Source: Oscarella lobularis (taxonomy: Eukaryota > Porifera > Homoscleromorpha > Homosclerophorida > Oscarellidae). From it: a stretch of 64,000 nt of DNA. Location: NCBI RefSeq assembly GCF_947507565.1, contig NC_089178.1, forward strand, positions 1,488,001 through 1,552,000, read 5' to 3'. The notes beneath the pieces are model-generated. The model ran no database searches. It worked only from the letters and a program-made list of their open reading frames with translations, and was not told the origin of the DNA. Both the position numbers and the translations under genes were made by a program. How positions within the stretch are numbered: the first letter of the stretch is position 1; each line of letters begins with the position of its first letter. This document shows, piece after piece, positions 1 to 12,260 of the stretch.

Positions 1-3000
1 CGAAATTCTAAGAAACCCGTCTCCGTTCGCTGACTGCTTCCGGGTTTGCCGATGTATTTGCCGTAGATTGCCGCCGTGCCTGGTAGGTCGCGTCGAACGA
101 GCAGACCGGCGTTGACGAACGACGTCACGCCGCCGAGTTTAGCGTCTGAGTACCAGATAACGTCGTCGAGCACGTGAAATTCGCATTTTGAACAAATGTC
201 GACTGTTACCGACTGTTGACCCAATATCAGACCCTCGCCAGCCAACCAGCAGTAGCCAGTTTGCGAGAGGCCCATAAATCCTGGTTTTGCGCACGACGTC
301 CCGTTGTGATAGAATAGTTTTTCCTTCGGTATAAGACGTTTTGTTAGACCAGGCCCTGAGTACGAGACTAGCAGTGTATTGCCCGACGTCGACCAAGAGC
401 TTGAACCCTGTAGGAAGTCAATTCGGAGGCGATGAAAGCCCTTTGACAGCGCGTACGGTCCAAATTTTTCTTCCATCAATAATTGCTGGTATCGTCGACT
501 GCCTCTGACTAGTAAAACGTCGTCAATCCAAAGACGATATGTCAAGCTATAACCGGTGACGAAGTAGAACGTGTAATTTCCTGTCGTGTCAATTTGCAAA
601 AATGTCTAAAGTCGGGCGGCGTAGTTGTACGTGTAAGACAGAGGACTATTCGTATCTACATTGTCTATCAGAGGTCCCAAGTACAACGGTGAACTGCCGT
701 AGTATTGAGGAAAACGAGAAACGTCCACTTCAAAGCGTTCTACGTTAGGAAGTGTCCTGGCTTGATCGAATTCTGACGGCAGGGAATAAATGGCCGATCC
801 TCCTCCCGGAAATAGTAGAGGTTGCTAATTCTGTTCGTTCGATCTGTGCTGACTCGATACTGAAAATAATCCGCAACGACGCCGTTTTTCATTGACGAAA
901 ACTCAGGCGGCGGCGCGATGCGAACAGATACTCCGGAAAACGATTTATCGGAGTCGCCAGTTACGTTCAAGCCGCCGTACGGCCAAATCGTGCTGCCGCT
1001 CTTTCCAATAACGCTGCCTTCGTACACGTCCAACGACCGTGAACACTTATCGTTCCGCCGCCGATATTCAACGATCCCGAAAGCGAAAAATTGCTGTGAC
1101 AAATAGTCGTCGCATCGACCACGTTCACAACTCCATTCGGTCGCACGACAAGCTGATTGCAGAAGTCAAATGTCGATTCGCTGCCGTTTCTCGAGCCAAA
1201 GATTGCATCCTCGTAAATCGTTACGTATTGACGAAACGTGGCTCGTCCTCGGTTTCCAATTGTAACGTTCCAGCCCTGTTTTATGTAAGCTCTACCGACA
1301 ACCAAGTTTCCTCCTATCATTACCCTATTTCCTTCTGACGGCGAGTTATACTGTTCTAGAAAAAATATCCCGTGTTGATCCATAATGAAACCATCGGGAA
1401 AATAAAGTTCCGCATAGCGACTGCTGCTTGCTAGAAACCACACGTAGCCGTACGATTCGAACCGTCCAAAGAAACGTTTTGCACGAGATTCAAACGACGA
1501 TCCGAACACGTTTTGCACGTGAAAGTTGACCCGTTGTCCTACGTGCCACAGAACGGCAGAATCGCGCGGATTCGTGGCATTCTGATAGACGTCGTCAAGA
1601 TAGCGACGCCACTGTCCAACCTTCCCTTCTCCCGCAGGACGCGGGGCGTTATTATATCGCGCAAAATAACCGTATACTTGCCCTACGCTGCGACGTGCAG
1701 CAAAGAGGAGCGATTGAGATTGATAATCTAAATAGACGTTTGCGAGGTAGAACTGCGTCGTGTTGTAATTGGCAAATGATCCGTAGTAATACATCGATTG
1801 GCTGCTGTAGAGATTCATTGAGACGACAACAAACCGGCCGTAGTTTCTCACGTCCCAATAGCTGTATGCACAGCACGTATGCAGCTCCAGCACAAAGAGG
1901 CCGTAGTTGATAAGACCCTGTCTAAAGCCATCCGACATCGCCGGCGGATAGCCAGTGACAGATAGATGAATACTATTGCTATAAAACGTAGACCCCATTT
2001 CATTGACAATGTAGCAACGATCGCAGTAGAGACGGGAATCTCTGTTGTCCAGACTCGAGTCAATGTCAAAACTCTCTCTAACGGTCACGTTAATTTGACG
2101 AAGATACTTTGATTTGTACAGGCCTTTGACGAGAGCAAATTGACTCAAAACGCGAATCTCGCCACCAATCGAACTACCACCAATCGTCTCGCCGCGAAAC
2201 GTAACGTACTTCGCCGTCACTTGACCGTATATGGTCGTCTTAGGCGAATTGATGTCGAGCCTATTGGCAATATTCACTTCGACGAAATGTCCAACAATGA
2301 GCTCCGGTTGACTTGTCGTCGAGCCGAGAGTCAACAACAGCATGCTGATGTTGCTGTGACCGCGAATAACGACCTGGTATGTGCCTTCCGCCGTCACGTG
2401 AACGATGTCGTTCGTCCGCGGCACGCGTTTTGGCACCCAATTGTTCGCATCGTCCCAAGCGCCGCCACCTGGATTGTTCCACACGGCCAAGCCGCCGTCT
2501 TTCGACGCGTCCTTGAATTCGAAGAGACCGCGAAGCGAAACTAGCGATCCGCCGCGAGACAGGTACTGGGCAAAAAACGTCGCCACGCCGTCGTCGCCCG
2601 TCTTGACGACTCGACCGCGATTGATCACTTTCGACGTCAAACCAAAAGCGGAGTGCGAGAACCAGGTGATGTCGTCGTGAACGTCCACGACGCCCGTCTT
2701 GCCGACGCTCAAATCGGCGCCGTTCTTGGCAAATATCAGCCCTGCGCCGCCGATATAGAGAACGCTTGTAGTCGGTACAAATAAAGTAGTATTGAAATTC
2801 GAATTGGCGTATTCCGTGGTCCCATTTGAGAACGTGTATCTTCTGAAGAGCTTGTCGAGCGGGAGAGGTTTTGACGCGAACGACGGGCCGGAGTAGTTGA
2901 CGAGTAGTGCATTGTCGTAACTCCACGATGAACTTTCCTGAATAAAGTCGATTCGTAGGCGACAGACGCCTTTTTGAATGTTGAATGGTCCGGCAGTTTC

Positions 3001-4949
3001 ATCGGCGTTCAAAAAGTAGCGATGGCGACGAGACGTGAAGACTTTCTTACCGTTGATCCAAAGTTGAACGTGAAGTCCGTAGCCCGTTGAAAAGTAAAAT
3101 TTGTATGACCCCGTCTCGTTGACGTCGAGAAACGACCAAAGACGAGCGGCGTACCCGTGCGTAAACGAGTCGGGACTGCTCGTGTCGAAATTCTCAAGAT
3201 CTGATCGCAGAGCGAGTGGCGACGAGCCATAGTACTTCGACAAGCGATCGAACGACGATAGAAATTGAACAGCATTCGGTGTATATGACCCACTATCAAA
3301 TTCCAGTGGAAGCGAATACTGCGAGCTTCCTTCGCCCGTAAAATAATAGAGACTACTGATACGTGACGTCAAATCGGTGTCCACTCGATATTGAAAGTAT
3401 TCAGCTATGACTCCGTGATACAATTGGGGAGGTGCTGCCGCTTCGACGTTCAATTCGACGCCGTCGATTGTCTTCGTGAAATTGCCCGTCACGTTGCCGA
3501 CAGCGAGCACGTTGAGCTGCGATTTGCTGCCGATTAACGAGCCCTGACTAAATAGCCACTCTTTCGTCGTCGTCAGCGTCGCTTGGGTCAAGTTGACGAT
3601 TCCGTTCTCGATAAACGTTCCGTCTATAGTCACGTTTCGGTTCAACACTTCGAAACGGGCCGTAGCCGTTATGGCGAGAAAACCGTTGAGCCAAACGGTG
3701 GCGACGGCGGCGATATCGGATCCGATTTTCACGAATCCGCCTTCTTTGACGGTAATTCGCCGAGCGATTGCCACTTTGCCGTGATTCGCCAAATCGAGCG
3801 TCCAGCCGGATCCCACGGAAACGACGTCGGCACGAAAATGAGCTGCGCCGCCAACTGAAAGAACGTTTCCATCGTTGGCATTCGAGTACTGATTGAGTCT
3901 CAGTTCGCCGTGCTCGCCCAGGTTCATGTCGCCGCTGAAGCGAAGCGTTGCTCCGCGGCTACTGCTCACTTGCATTACAACCCGCCCGAACGTTGTAAAG
4001 TTGTGAAACGTCAGTGTCGCGTCATTTAGATTTTCTATTTGAAAATTAGTAGATTAGTCACTGTTCCAATAGCCTAAGCTGACATTCTGATAGAGGTCAG
4101 CAATGTATTCCTTCCAAGTGCCAAGCGTACTTTGTCCACGCGGACTCGACGAAGCAGACGGACGATAAGGATAGGAATAGACTTCCCAGGTGCCATTGTG
4201 AATTCAATCTTTCCGCCGAATTGGAGTAATGGAATATTGGTGAGATGCCGTATAGTTGAATTGATCCGTCATTCGCCCATTGACCATAACAGTAAATGGA
4301 GTATGAACTCTGAAACGACTTTGCGACAATTTTAATTTGTCCCCCGTAATTTCCGACGTCCCAGTAGACGTACATATAAGAAAGAAGTTCGAAGACAAGA
4401 AGACCACGATTGACAATGCCAGCCGAAAAACCGTTTACATCCGCCGCCGGTTGATTGCCATTCAACCCCAGTTGAGCCTGATTAAACGTCATAGTCGACG
4501 ACGCCTCGTTGACAATTCGACATGCGAGACAGAAAATATAACGACCGGAACTGTCCATGGACGGGTCAACGGTGAAATTTTGACGATTCGTCCAAATCAC
4601 GTTCCGTATGTGTTTCTGATCGTAGATACCGCGTTTGACGAGTGCAAGCTTGTTGACGATCACTTGACCTTTAGCCGAATTGGCAACAAAGTTTGAATTA
4701 AGACTGCCGTCGAGATATTTTCCGGACCAAAAAAGCTTGCTTGCATTTAGAGTTCCAAGAATTGTGATTGTGGGGCAGAGCGCTTCAAGGTTCGACGTGA
4801 CGGTGAAAGTCACGCCGGCGGCGACGATAAGCCCAATCGAATCCGCGCCGGAGCCAATCGTCAAGGAAGCAATTGCTGTGTCTTGATCAATCTTGACGTC
4901 ATACGTTCCTGACGTCGCTATTTGAGCCTCATCCGTTGATGTTGGGATT

Positions 4950-5539
4950 CTGAGAAAAAAGCGCAAACAATGAACTTTTATAAACAATTACATTTAGTGC
5001 ACGATTCTATGGCTACTGGGGACTGAATATTAGACCTAACATGAGATGGTGTGAGCATACATTTTAGATCATGAACAAATTAGGCCAGTGACGTCATTTT
5101 GACATCACGACGTCCGGTATGACGTCATTCACTACAGCAACCCCGGGCATCGAAAACATTTTAGATCACCTTCTTTTAAGCGAATTTTGAAAGGCAGAAA
5201 CTGTGTCGCGTCCTTTTACGCATATACATCGCTCGGACGACGCCAACGTCGTTCATTAGCTGCCTACGAAGCTTACATTTTAGATCACGAACATTTTAGA
5301 TCACCCTGACATTGCTGTATTGACACCGTTCGTACGTAAATTAGGGTAGACTAGTATAGTGCCATCATCTCTAGGCGCAATTTAAACATGAACTGCTACC
5401 CAATTTGTTCGTCATCTAAATGTATGTCTCATAGGTGGTCTTAACATCGGCTGTGTTATATACGTATAGCTTGCACGCGAATCGAGGTCGCGAACCGGAC
5501 CACCCACCACCCACCCACGAGATACTCTTGGAAACTTAC
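4950..5539 (-). other. 590-nt intron carrying a MITE
   Basis: The donor GTAAGT on the minus strand follows the codons for WTGG, and the acceptor CTCAG precedes IPTSTDEAQ. Joining them keeps the frame (GG-K-IPTS) and restores the same order seen in the second repeat unit (W-x-x-NNW, then P-x-TND). It is about ten times longer than most introns here because it holds the inverted-repeat element at 5050-5433. Confidence 0.75.
5050..5433. mobile_element. MITE with TGTGAGCATAC-type ends (family A, copy 1)
   Basis: The left end reads TGTGAGCATACATTTTAGAT. The right end is its inverse, slightly diverged (TATGAGACATACATTTAGAT). Inside are several copies of the motif ATTTTAGATCA and the sequence GAACAAATT next to each end. 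There is no coding sequence. The same ends occur in the element at 7506-8253. It is a non-autonomous element lying in an intron of the PA14 gene. Confidence 0.75.
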
Positions 5540-5621
5540 TTTCCGCCTGTCCAGTTGGCAGGATCATTCCATTTAAGCTGACCCGAAGCGCCTCTCCACA
5601 GATAAGTCGTCGCGTCGACGG

Positions 5622-7194
5622 TGTGAAGTCACTATATTAGAACGGGACTATATTAGAACAGCAACGCCCAATGATGTAAGGTGCTTGCGCAGTAGCAAAC
5701 TAGGTTAAGATACGTAACCACCCCTGACAACGGCCCCGTAACTCAATTAGCGATTTTCAGCAAAGGTTTACGACGTTTTACACCGGCATACATACTGCAC
5801 AGTGACGAATTTTATTTTTTATTGATTGGGACGCCTTGTCATGCCGAGAAGGTGAAAATAGAACAATAACTTTCTGTTCTAATATAGTCCTGTTCTAATA
5901 TAGTACCTTCTAAGATGGCACTATTTTAGAACAGGGTCTATTTTAGAACAACCTCTTATCAGTGCAGAAGCAACGAAAACTCATGCCTGTCACCGCCTGG
6001 TAGCTACCGTGCATGGCCTGCATGGCCTGCATGGGTGCACGTTGGGACCGAGTCTGTTCTAATATAGTCCTGTTCTAATATAGTTCCTTCTAAGATGGCA
6101 CTATTTTAGAACAGGGTCTATTTTAGAACACACCGAACAAACGTTTTACGAATGTTTTCCTTTCATGCATGAATAACGAGAATACTTAGTTTTCGCTGAA
6201 CGTTAGCGATTACTGTAAGTATGTCAAAGTAGACGTGAAAACGTCAAACGTTCGCGCTTACTAAACACCGGTAACTTACTAGCTAATTGTACCGCGTCAA
6301 AGGACGCAACTTAACTGAACGTCAACACAACTCTTCTTAAGTTAGTTTTACTTTTAGCCGCTTATTCTGTCTGGGACTACTTCTTTCTCTCCGTTCTTCC
6401 GGGCGTGGTTTTCCAATAGGGACCAGGCCGATTGTCAATGAGCTGGTCAAACTCACGATAAAGTCTTTTGAAATTGTCTTTGACATATTCCAAGTCGACA
6501 TAAATTGCCCAGGTGACATGATAGGGGTCGTTGCACAGCTCCGTAGCTTCTTTTTTCAGCGGAGTGATAGTTGGACGCTTCATCCCGTCATACTGCAGCC
6601 ATTCGTTTTCTTTCACACGGAAGATAGCGCAGAAATGACCCCCGTTATCGGTTGCAACGGAAACCATTGCAAGTACGAACCTTTCAACAGTACATAAATT
6701 GTGAATTGTCACTCATTTTATCTTAGAAGGAACTATATTAGAACAGGACTATATTAGAACAGACTCGGTCCCAACGTGCACCCATGCAGGCCATGCAGGC
6801 CATGCACGGTAGCTACCAGGCGGTGACAGGCATGAGTTTTCGTTGCTTCTGCACTGATAAGAGGTTGTTCTAAAATAGACCCTGTTCTAAAATAGTGCCA
6901 TCTTAGAAGGTACTATATTAGAACAGGACTATATTAGAACAGAAAGTTATTGTTCTATTTTCACCTTCTCGGCATGACAAGGCGTCCCAATCAATAAAAA
7001 ATAAAATTCATCACTGTGCAGTATGTATGCCGGTGTAAAACGTCGTAAACCTTTGCTGAAAATCGCTAATTGAGTTACGGGGCCGTTGTCAGGGGTGGTT
7101 ACGTATCTTAACCTAGTTTGCTACTGCGCAAGCACCTTACATCATTGGGCGTTGCTGTTCTAATATAGTCCCGTTCTAATATAGTGACTTCACA
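5622..7194. mobile_element. Foldback element with ~474-bp near-perfect inverted arms
   Basis: The left arm, 5622 to about 6095, is repeated in inverse orientation at about 6720-7194. Both ends read TGTGAAGTCACTATATTAG. Each arm contains internal copies of CTATATTAGAACAG and CTATTTTAGAACA. The 624-bp centre holds a short ubiquitin-protease-like ORF. GTCGACG occurs at 5614-5620 and again at 7199-7205, which may be a 7-bp target duplication with 4 extra bases on the right; this is uncertain. There is no transposase, so it would need one in trans. It lies just upstream of the exon encoding WNDPANW and separates it from a candidate signal-peptide exon. Confidence 0.85.
6377..6712 (-). pseudogene. 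Ubiquitin-specific-protease-like C-terminal fragment inside foldback element
   Basis: This is a 111-codon open frame whose first codon is GTG, with no ATG in frame. The segment GGHFCAIFRV followed by WLQYDG resembles the histidine box of C19 ubiquitin hydrolases (G-H-Y/F, then a W-x-x-Y/F-D element). The catalytic Cys box is absent, so this can only be the tail of such a domain. It lies wholly between the two arms of the foldback element, suggesting captured host sequence or the remains of a larger ORF. It is probably not translated into a working enzyme. The family assignment rests on this motif only. Confidence 0.4.
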
Positions 7195-7198
7195 GATG

Positions 7199-7248
7199 GT
7201 CGACGAGAGCTGAAGGAGGAGAGCTGCAAAACAGGCCAAACCTCCCAT
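7199..7248 (-). other. Candidate signal-peptide exon upstream of the PA14 gene
   Basis: On the minus strand an ATG at 7248 starts MGGLACFAALLLQLSSTI, a typical signal peptide, and runs straight into the foldback element at 7194. The next PA14-gene exon starts on the other side of the element. A direct join, with or without one copy of the putative target duplication, does not restore the downstream frame. The link is therefore suggestive only. Confidence 0.35.
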
Positions 7249-7505
7249 CGAGACGAGGTGGAAATGAGCCCGAAGCGAACCGCCGAACTCAACTCGAACT
7301 CGAGAGACTGAGAGGTGGTCAGAATTGTCCGCACACCTCAAATGGCAGAGTTGTCCCGGACAGTCTCCCACGGATGTCACAGCAAAAATATGCGTGGACT
7401 CGATTCGCGTAATCTGCCTTTGACGCACCCTCTTCTTGACGCACAAACAGAATTCGAATAGTCACATACGACTTGCTATTTCTTTTTGGAAGTCAAAAGC
7501 GACGT

Positions 7506-8253
7506 TGTGAGGCATGCATTCTAGATCACGAACAAATTAGACCAGTGACGTCATAGTGACATCATCACGTACACCGTAGTGACGTACAGATCGAGAACAT
7601 TTTAGATCACTACTTTTTCAACCATTAGGAGAACTACATACCGTGTGGCTTCTAGTTACCCGTTCTGACGTCGCCAGCGTCTCCATTGTGCGCTAAATGT
7701 ATTGATCTAAAATGTTCATGATCTAAAATGGAAGCTGTGTAAGCAGCTTCCATTTTAGATCAAGGAACATTTTAGAACAGCGCCACTCTTATTGTCTTAT
7801 ATATGCCGGTTGACTTTGACAGTGCCTAAAGAAAGTAATTCACCTGCAATCAGAGATAAAACAAAATAGAAGCAGTGTAAGCTGCTTAGCAGCTTCCATT
7901 TTACATCAAAGAACTTTAAAAGTAGAGCAGTACGAAATGCAGTTGAAAGAACGAGCTTAGTTCCCTACACTCGGATTATGTTTTGTACAAGCTGATCTAA
8001 AATGTTCGTGATCTAAAATGGAAGCTTTGTAAGCAGCTTCCATTTTAGATCACGAACATTTTAGATCAAGAGATTTAGCGCACAATGGGGACGCTAATGA
8101 CGTTGAACGGGTAACTAGACGCGACACGGTCACAGTTCTCCTAATGGTGTGCAAAAGTAATGATCTCGACGCTCTGGGGTTTCTGTACGGTACGTGATGT
8201 CACTATGACGTCACTGGTCTAATTTGTTCGTGATCTAAAATGCATGCCTCACA
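7506..8253. mobile_element. MITE/foldback with TGTGAGGCATGCATT ends (family A, copy 2)
   Basis: The ends are inverted copies of TGTGAGGCATGCATT followed by TAGATCACGAACAAATTAGA. The arms are about 220 bp (7506 to about 7730 and about 8040-8253). The centre holds two shorter palindromes built from GATCTAAAATGGAAGCT and its inverse (about 7705-7775 and 7990-8070). It has no ORF. It is the same family as 5050-5433 and lies between the 5' end of the PA14 gene and the 3' end of COG7. Confidence 0.8.
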
Positions 8254-8471
8254 GATGTGCAAGCTATACTGTATAGACTACAAAGCATGAGAGATGTTGG
8301 CTGCTCTTTGCGGTAGTCTGTTTGCCTCACAAATATTTATTCTTAGAGTTCAATACCGCGAGCTCTTGCTACGGGGCGATATAAGGCAGGAGAAATGTCC
8401 TGATCAGCGGCTGTGCTTTCGTATCTAGAAGCTGCAGCTAACCAACTCATTAATTTCAAAACGGTTTTAGC

Positions 8472-11400
8472 TTACTGCTCAGGGTGAACCCGGAGTAGAT
8501 GAGCCAGCTGTTTCAACTGAACATTCGGAAGGACTTCCAACGCACTTAGTACGTTACAGAAGTACTCTGAATGACTTTCAGACGTGATCCTCTAAGGACT
8601 AAATAGATTAACTTACCGATGTCTGTCGACAGTTGCTGGGCACCGTGGTGACTGAAGTGGTCAATCTCTAGTATTTTCTGAAAATAGACTTTCATGGTTG
8701 CATTGGTGATAGCGCCTATCCAGGACTCAGCGATGTCCATCTCGTGCTCAGGAGAGGCGGGAACAGATACTTCATAAGCATCAATAAGCGACTGACTAAA
8801 ATACGTATTCTTTGCACCTGGAGTTTCACTGTACGGCAGTTCCGTTGCCCTTAGCGCTGTGTCCAATGCTGTGTACTCTTGAGAAACAAACGGTTCCAGT
8901 TGCTGAGGAAGGGTAAGGAGGTGGTCTCCGATCTAACAACCGTGAACTTGAAGGTCAAAGGAGAAATTGAATAAGACAAATTCACTTGTGTAATGTACGT
9001 GAGAGGAGACACGGTAAAAGTAGCTAGCCCTGCTGACTCCGAGCTTTCAGCTTTCCAAGCCTATTATCATATAGAAATCACATACATTGTGCAAAGGAAA
9101 ACAGGTGGCTATACCTCCATACGAGGAACTTCGAACAGCTTTGTTTGAAGTCCACTGAAGAGTGAGTCAAAAGCAAAATCATGAACTAGTTTATTAAAGG
9201 CCAGTATAGCAGATCGAGATTCAGGCAGAAGAGGTAAAGTATACGCAACTAGGAGCAACAGCGGTTAGACTTGACTGAGGAGCGAGGGATATTGGTGTAC
9301 CTGATTCCAATGGGTAAACCAAGTCAACAACCTGTTGGTATTCCGTTGGGCGTCTCTCCAGTAAATAGTTAAAGAATTGAAGATTGACAGATCCCTCAAC
9401 TGCTGACACTCGACTGGGCGTTCCAATGTGACTTGCTTTGGTCGAAAATACGGATAAGAAGTCGCTCTCGAATTTGGAAAATCGAAATAATACGCTACCT
9501 AAATAAGTAATTAATTGATGGGTATGTCAAGCGCTAAACATTTGATAATCAATTGCTTACCGCAGCATTCAAGAAAACGAAACGCGTTCTGAAAGTAGCT
9601 CCAGTCGTCACGAAAGCCAGATGCAGTCCCTTGAGGCTGACTGGCATTTTCTACGTTACGCGACGAACGAACGTCAACCAAAGCAGATTCCAACCGCCCA
9701 CAATACATAGAAAAGAAGGCCTAAGAAGATATCGTTCTCAGAGGACCCTGATAATACGTCTGCAGCAGACTGACAACCTCAAGTGCTTGAACTAGCCCGC
9801 AACAGCCTAATCCTTGGGTGAACTGAAGGCAACGATCAATTGACTGTTGTAACAACAACAAAAAAGTCAAAACTTAAACTTCGTCTAGCTGTAAAAATTG
9901 GCTCACTTCTTCTGCCGCATTGAACAGCCGCGGAATGGAATCTGCAACCAAAGTCACGGTGTCAGTAAGTCCTTGGGCTTCCTAATAAGAGAAAAAAGAG
10001 AACTACGTTATTCGGTCGCCATTTCAGACTACAGCCAAGTTTCTGTGTACGTGCAGCAGCCAAAACGTTCATTACGAGTAAAGAAGCAAGAAGCAAACTA
10101 GTTACTTATTTGCCATAATCGAGATGAACGTACTAAATTTATTGCTCCTAAGTCAATGAGGAGCCTGTCCTGTTCCATTTTGCTATAATCCAGCTGAAAT
10201 TGAACAAGAGGCCCATGAATTGCTCGGCGTAGCAAGGAGACGTCACCTTCATTTAGACCTTCAACAATTTGCAAACATAATACATTGTAAGGCCAAATAC
10301 GTCCTTCTATCTCGAACCTGCTTGTTCGTGGTCTGAGAAAATTAATTCTAAAGATCTTGCGAAACGTAAAAGAGCCTTTATAAAATAAAAAGAAACCCCT
10401 TTTGCACTAAAACTGAAAACAACGAGCTTATTTACCTGCTTCACATCTATTAGCAGCGATAAAGAATTGGACAAAGACGGGATTGGGACGTGCTGAGAAA
10501 TCCAGTGTTCTATTGACGGATCAAGACTGTTTAGTATCTGGATCAGCACGGAGCACAGAGTCCTGGATGGCTCACTGAACACTTGCCTACCCCAAGACAA
10601 CTAGATATACAGAAACCGTGAGTTTTACTCAAAAGCCAAGTATCTGTATACTTCTGAGTGGCACATGCTGACCACTTCGTCCAAGAACTCGATCAACTGT
10701 TCTTGAAGTGGTCTTTCGCCGACTAGGCTTTGCAATTTCTGCCAGAATTTACACAGACGATTCTGAGACGGCAAAAGCGACTAAATCTTTATAGACTAAG
10801 AATGAAATATCTACTTTGAGCGTTCTGATATAATAGAACTGAAGCTGCTCTTCTCTTTTCAAAGTCCTAAAAATTTCCACATAGTACTTGGCCTCGTCTG
10901 AAAACAGCCTTGCAAGCATCTCTCCATCATAATGCCTCTTTACTTAATTACCCAGATTGTGTGAATTAAACGCAGCGACGAGTCTTGGACTCAACTTCGA
11001 TTCAAGTTTGTTCTTCAGTGATTCAAGCTTCTGATGACGATTGGCGTAGTCCGGAACGTCGTGAAGAACCGTCTTAATTAAAGATAATTCATTCGCAAAA
11101 GTGGCAATTGTTCGTTCGGCTTACCAAACTCTTTTGCATACCAAGCAATTTATTGTAAATCTAAAAATTAGGCTATTAAAGATGGTAAATTGAACAGCCA
11201 ACTAAAACTTCACTGCCAAAATATCGTCCGTTTCTAGAATTTCTTCGACATTAGCAGACAAAGACGTCCAGTTGTCTGCCTCCTACATCCAAAGTCTATA
11301 TACAAATACATAAATATAAATCAATTGCGCACTCGTAAAGCCTGAGCTGTCTCCTGCATGCGGCACTTAATCTTATCCAATTCCATGAGGGTTTTCATGG

Positions 11401-11908
11401 ACTGTGAAGTGTTTTCTTCAACCTTCACGGCCAAGGTTATCGGTTAGGCGCAAAATCGTGCGGTTCTTTCCACCTGTTTGATATCTTCCTTTACTAGCTG
11501 CATTTGATCTTTCAGGAGAGTTGCTTCGTGCTTAACCGTTTCCACATCCTTGACAATTCTATAGCAATGCATTGTTTGAAGGCATGAACTATAAGATTCT
11601 TATTCTCTCGCCTTGGCACGTTTTGCACAGCCTGCTGACTGATCTCCTCCAGAGACTTGTTCACCTCCTAGAAAAAACGTCAAGACAAACCTAAAACGGC
11701 CAAAACGGCTCACCTGTATAAACAGCTGAAGTTTCAGTACCAGCGTAGAAGCATGAACCTGCGCGCGGTAAGAATCGATCGATTGGTAGAAGAATATCCT
11801 TCGCGGACATACGTCCAGAGAAGTATTTGCGTCTCTTGGCGCGCGTAAAGCCCCGTTCACCCATTCCTTCACGTCGAAGTCAAGATGAGAAAACTTGGAG
11901 AAATCCAT
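8472..11908 (-). CDS. COG7: Conserved oligomeric Golgi complex subunit 7
   Basis: This is a subunit of the COG tethering complex, which acts at the Golgi in retrograde vesicle traffic and keeps glycosylation enzymes in place. The N-terminus [20 protein letters not shown] and then [12 protein letters not shown] closely follow animal COG7. The C-terminal exons read [20 protein letters not shown], then [18 protein letters not shown], and end VHPEQ-stop. The final intron is 50 nt (8567-8616); its removal gives DIEYFCNV, matching the family better than the nearer AG, which would leave a 25-nt intron. The start is the ATG at 11906-11908. The middle of the gene is in many small exons separated by introns of about 50 nt. 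It is 352 bp downstream of AMPD on the same strand. Confidence 0.88.
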
Positions 11909-12260
11909 AGCCTAGCGCGCGTTCTGCAGCAGTTCGATACTGTACCTGACCTTTGCACGTGACGCTACAACATTGATGAGAGTTCGTTGACACGCTATCT
12001 AAACTAGTACTGTACTGGTCTTCTTCTCCAGCGTTCAAGCAGCGCAGTTGATTAGTAGCTGAGGCGCCTAAACAGATAACCCAACAAAACTCCAGTACCA
12101 AGCATCAAAGTAGGTAGGAGAAAAGATACTTGACTTTTCACCGATTTTTTCTAAACGACATAAACAAAAGATGGTAGATAGTAGAGTCCCACCTACTAGG
12201 CTAACCTCATCAAAGTGCAATGGAAACTGAGAGAGGTGTGCAGCAGGTTGAGGTAACTCC
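11909..12260. other. Spacer between AMPD and COG7
   Basis: These 352 bp lie between the AMPD stop (if it ends at 12261) and the COG7 ATG. No repeat or conserved ORF is seen. It should hold the AMPD 3' UTR and the COG7 promoter. Confidence 0.5.

Larger units (their letters stand above)
1..5621 (-). pseudogene. Large extracellular PA14 / G8-like repeat protein gene, broken frame, 3' end off-window
   Basis: This is a minus-strand gene running off the left edge. The protein repeats one unit at least twice: a W-x(5)-NW G8-like start, a long Gly/Tyr/Asn-rich beta-helix-like stretch, then a PA14 domain (for example GVIAEYFQYRV to YSGP). The first unit starts in the exon ending at 5540 (WNDPANWTGGK), crosses a 590-nt intron (4950-5539) and continues from 4949. 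A 1002-codon open stretch covers 967-3975. Comparing the two units shows lesions: two frame changes around 4150-4210, frame changes near 1045 and 808, and a TAG at about 600 where the other unit has Trp (YAARL-stop-TF versus YAARLWSF). A further stop near 4050 may lie inside a 49-nt intron. The rest, down to base 1, is open. PA14 domains bind glycans, and a secreted or surface adhesion role is inferred. It could be a decaying gene, or an intact gene with assembly indels. Confidence 0.65.

Noticed and set aside
1652-1876. Short ORFs within the PA14 gene in other frames
   Set aside because: Shadows of the long repeat-bearing frame.
5622-7194. Introner-like element spliced out through its own ends
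   Set aside because: AG at the element's end would leave an in-frame TGA or the wrong phase for the next exon.
8592-8616. 25-nt intron in COG7
   Set aside because: The next AG gives a 50-nt intron and a better match to the family (DIEYFCNVL).
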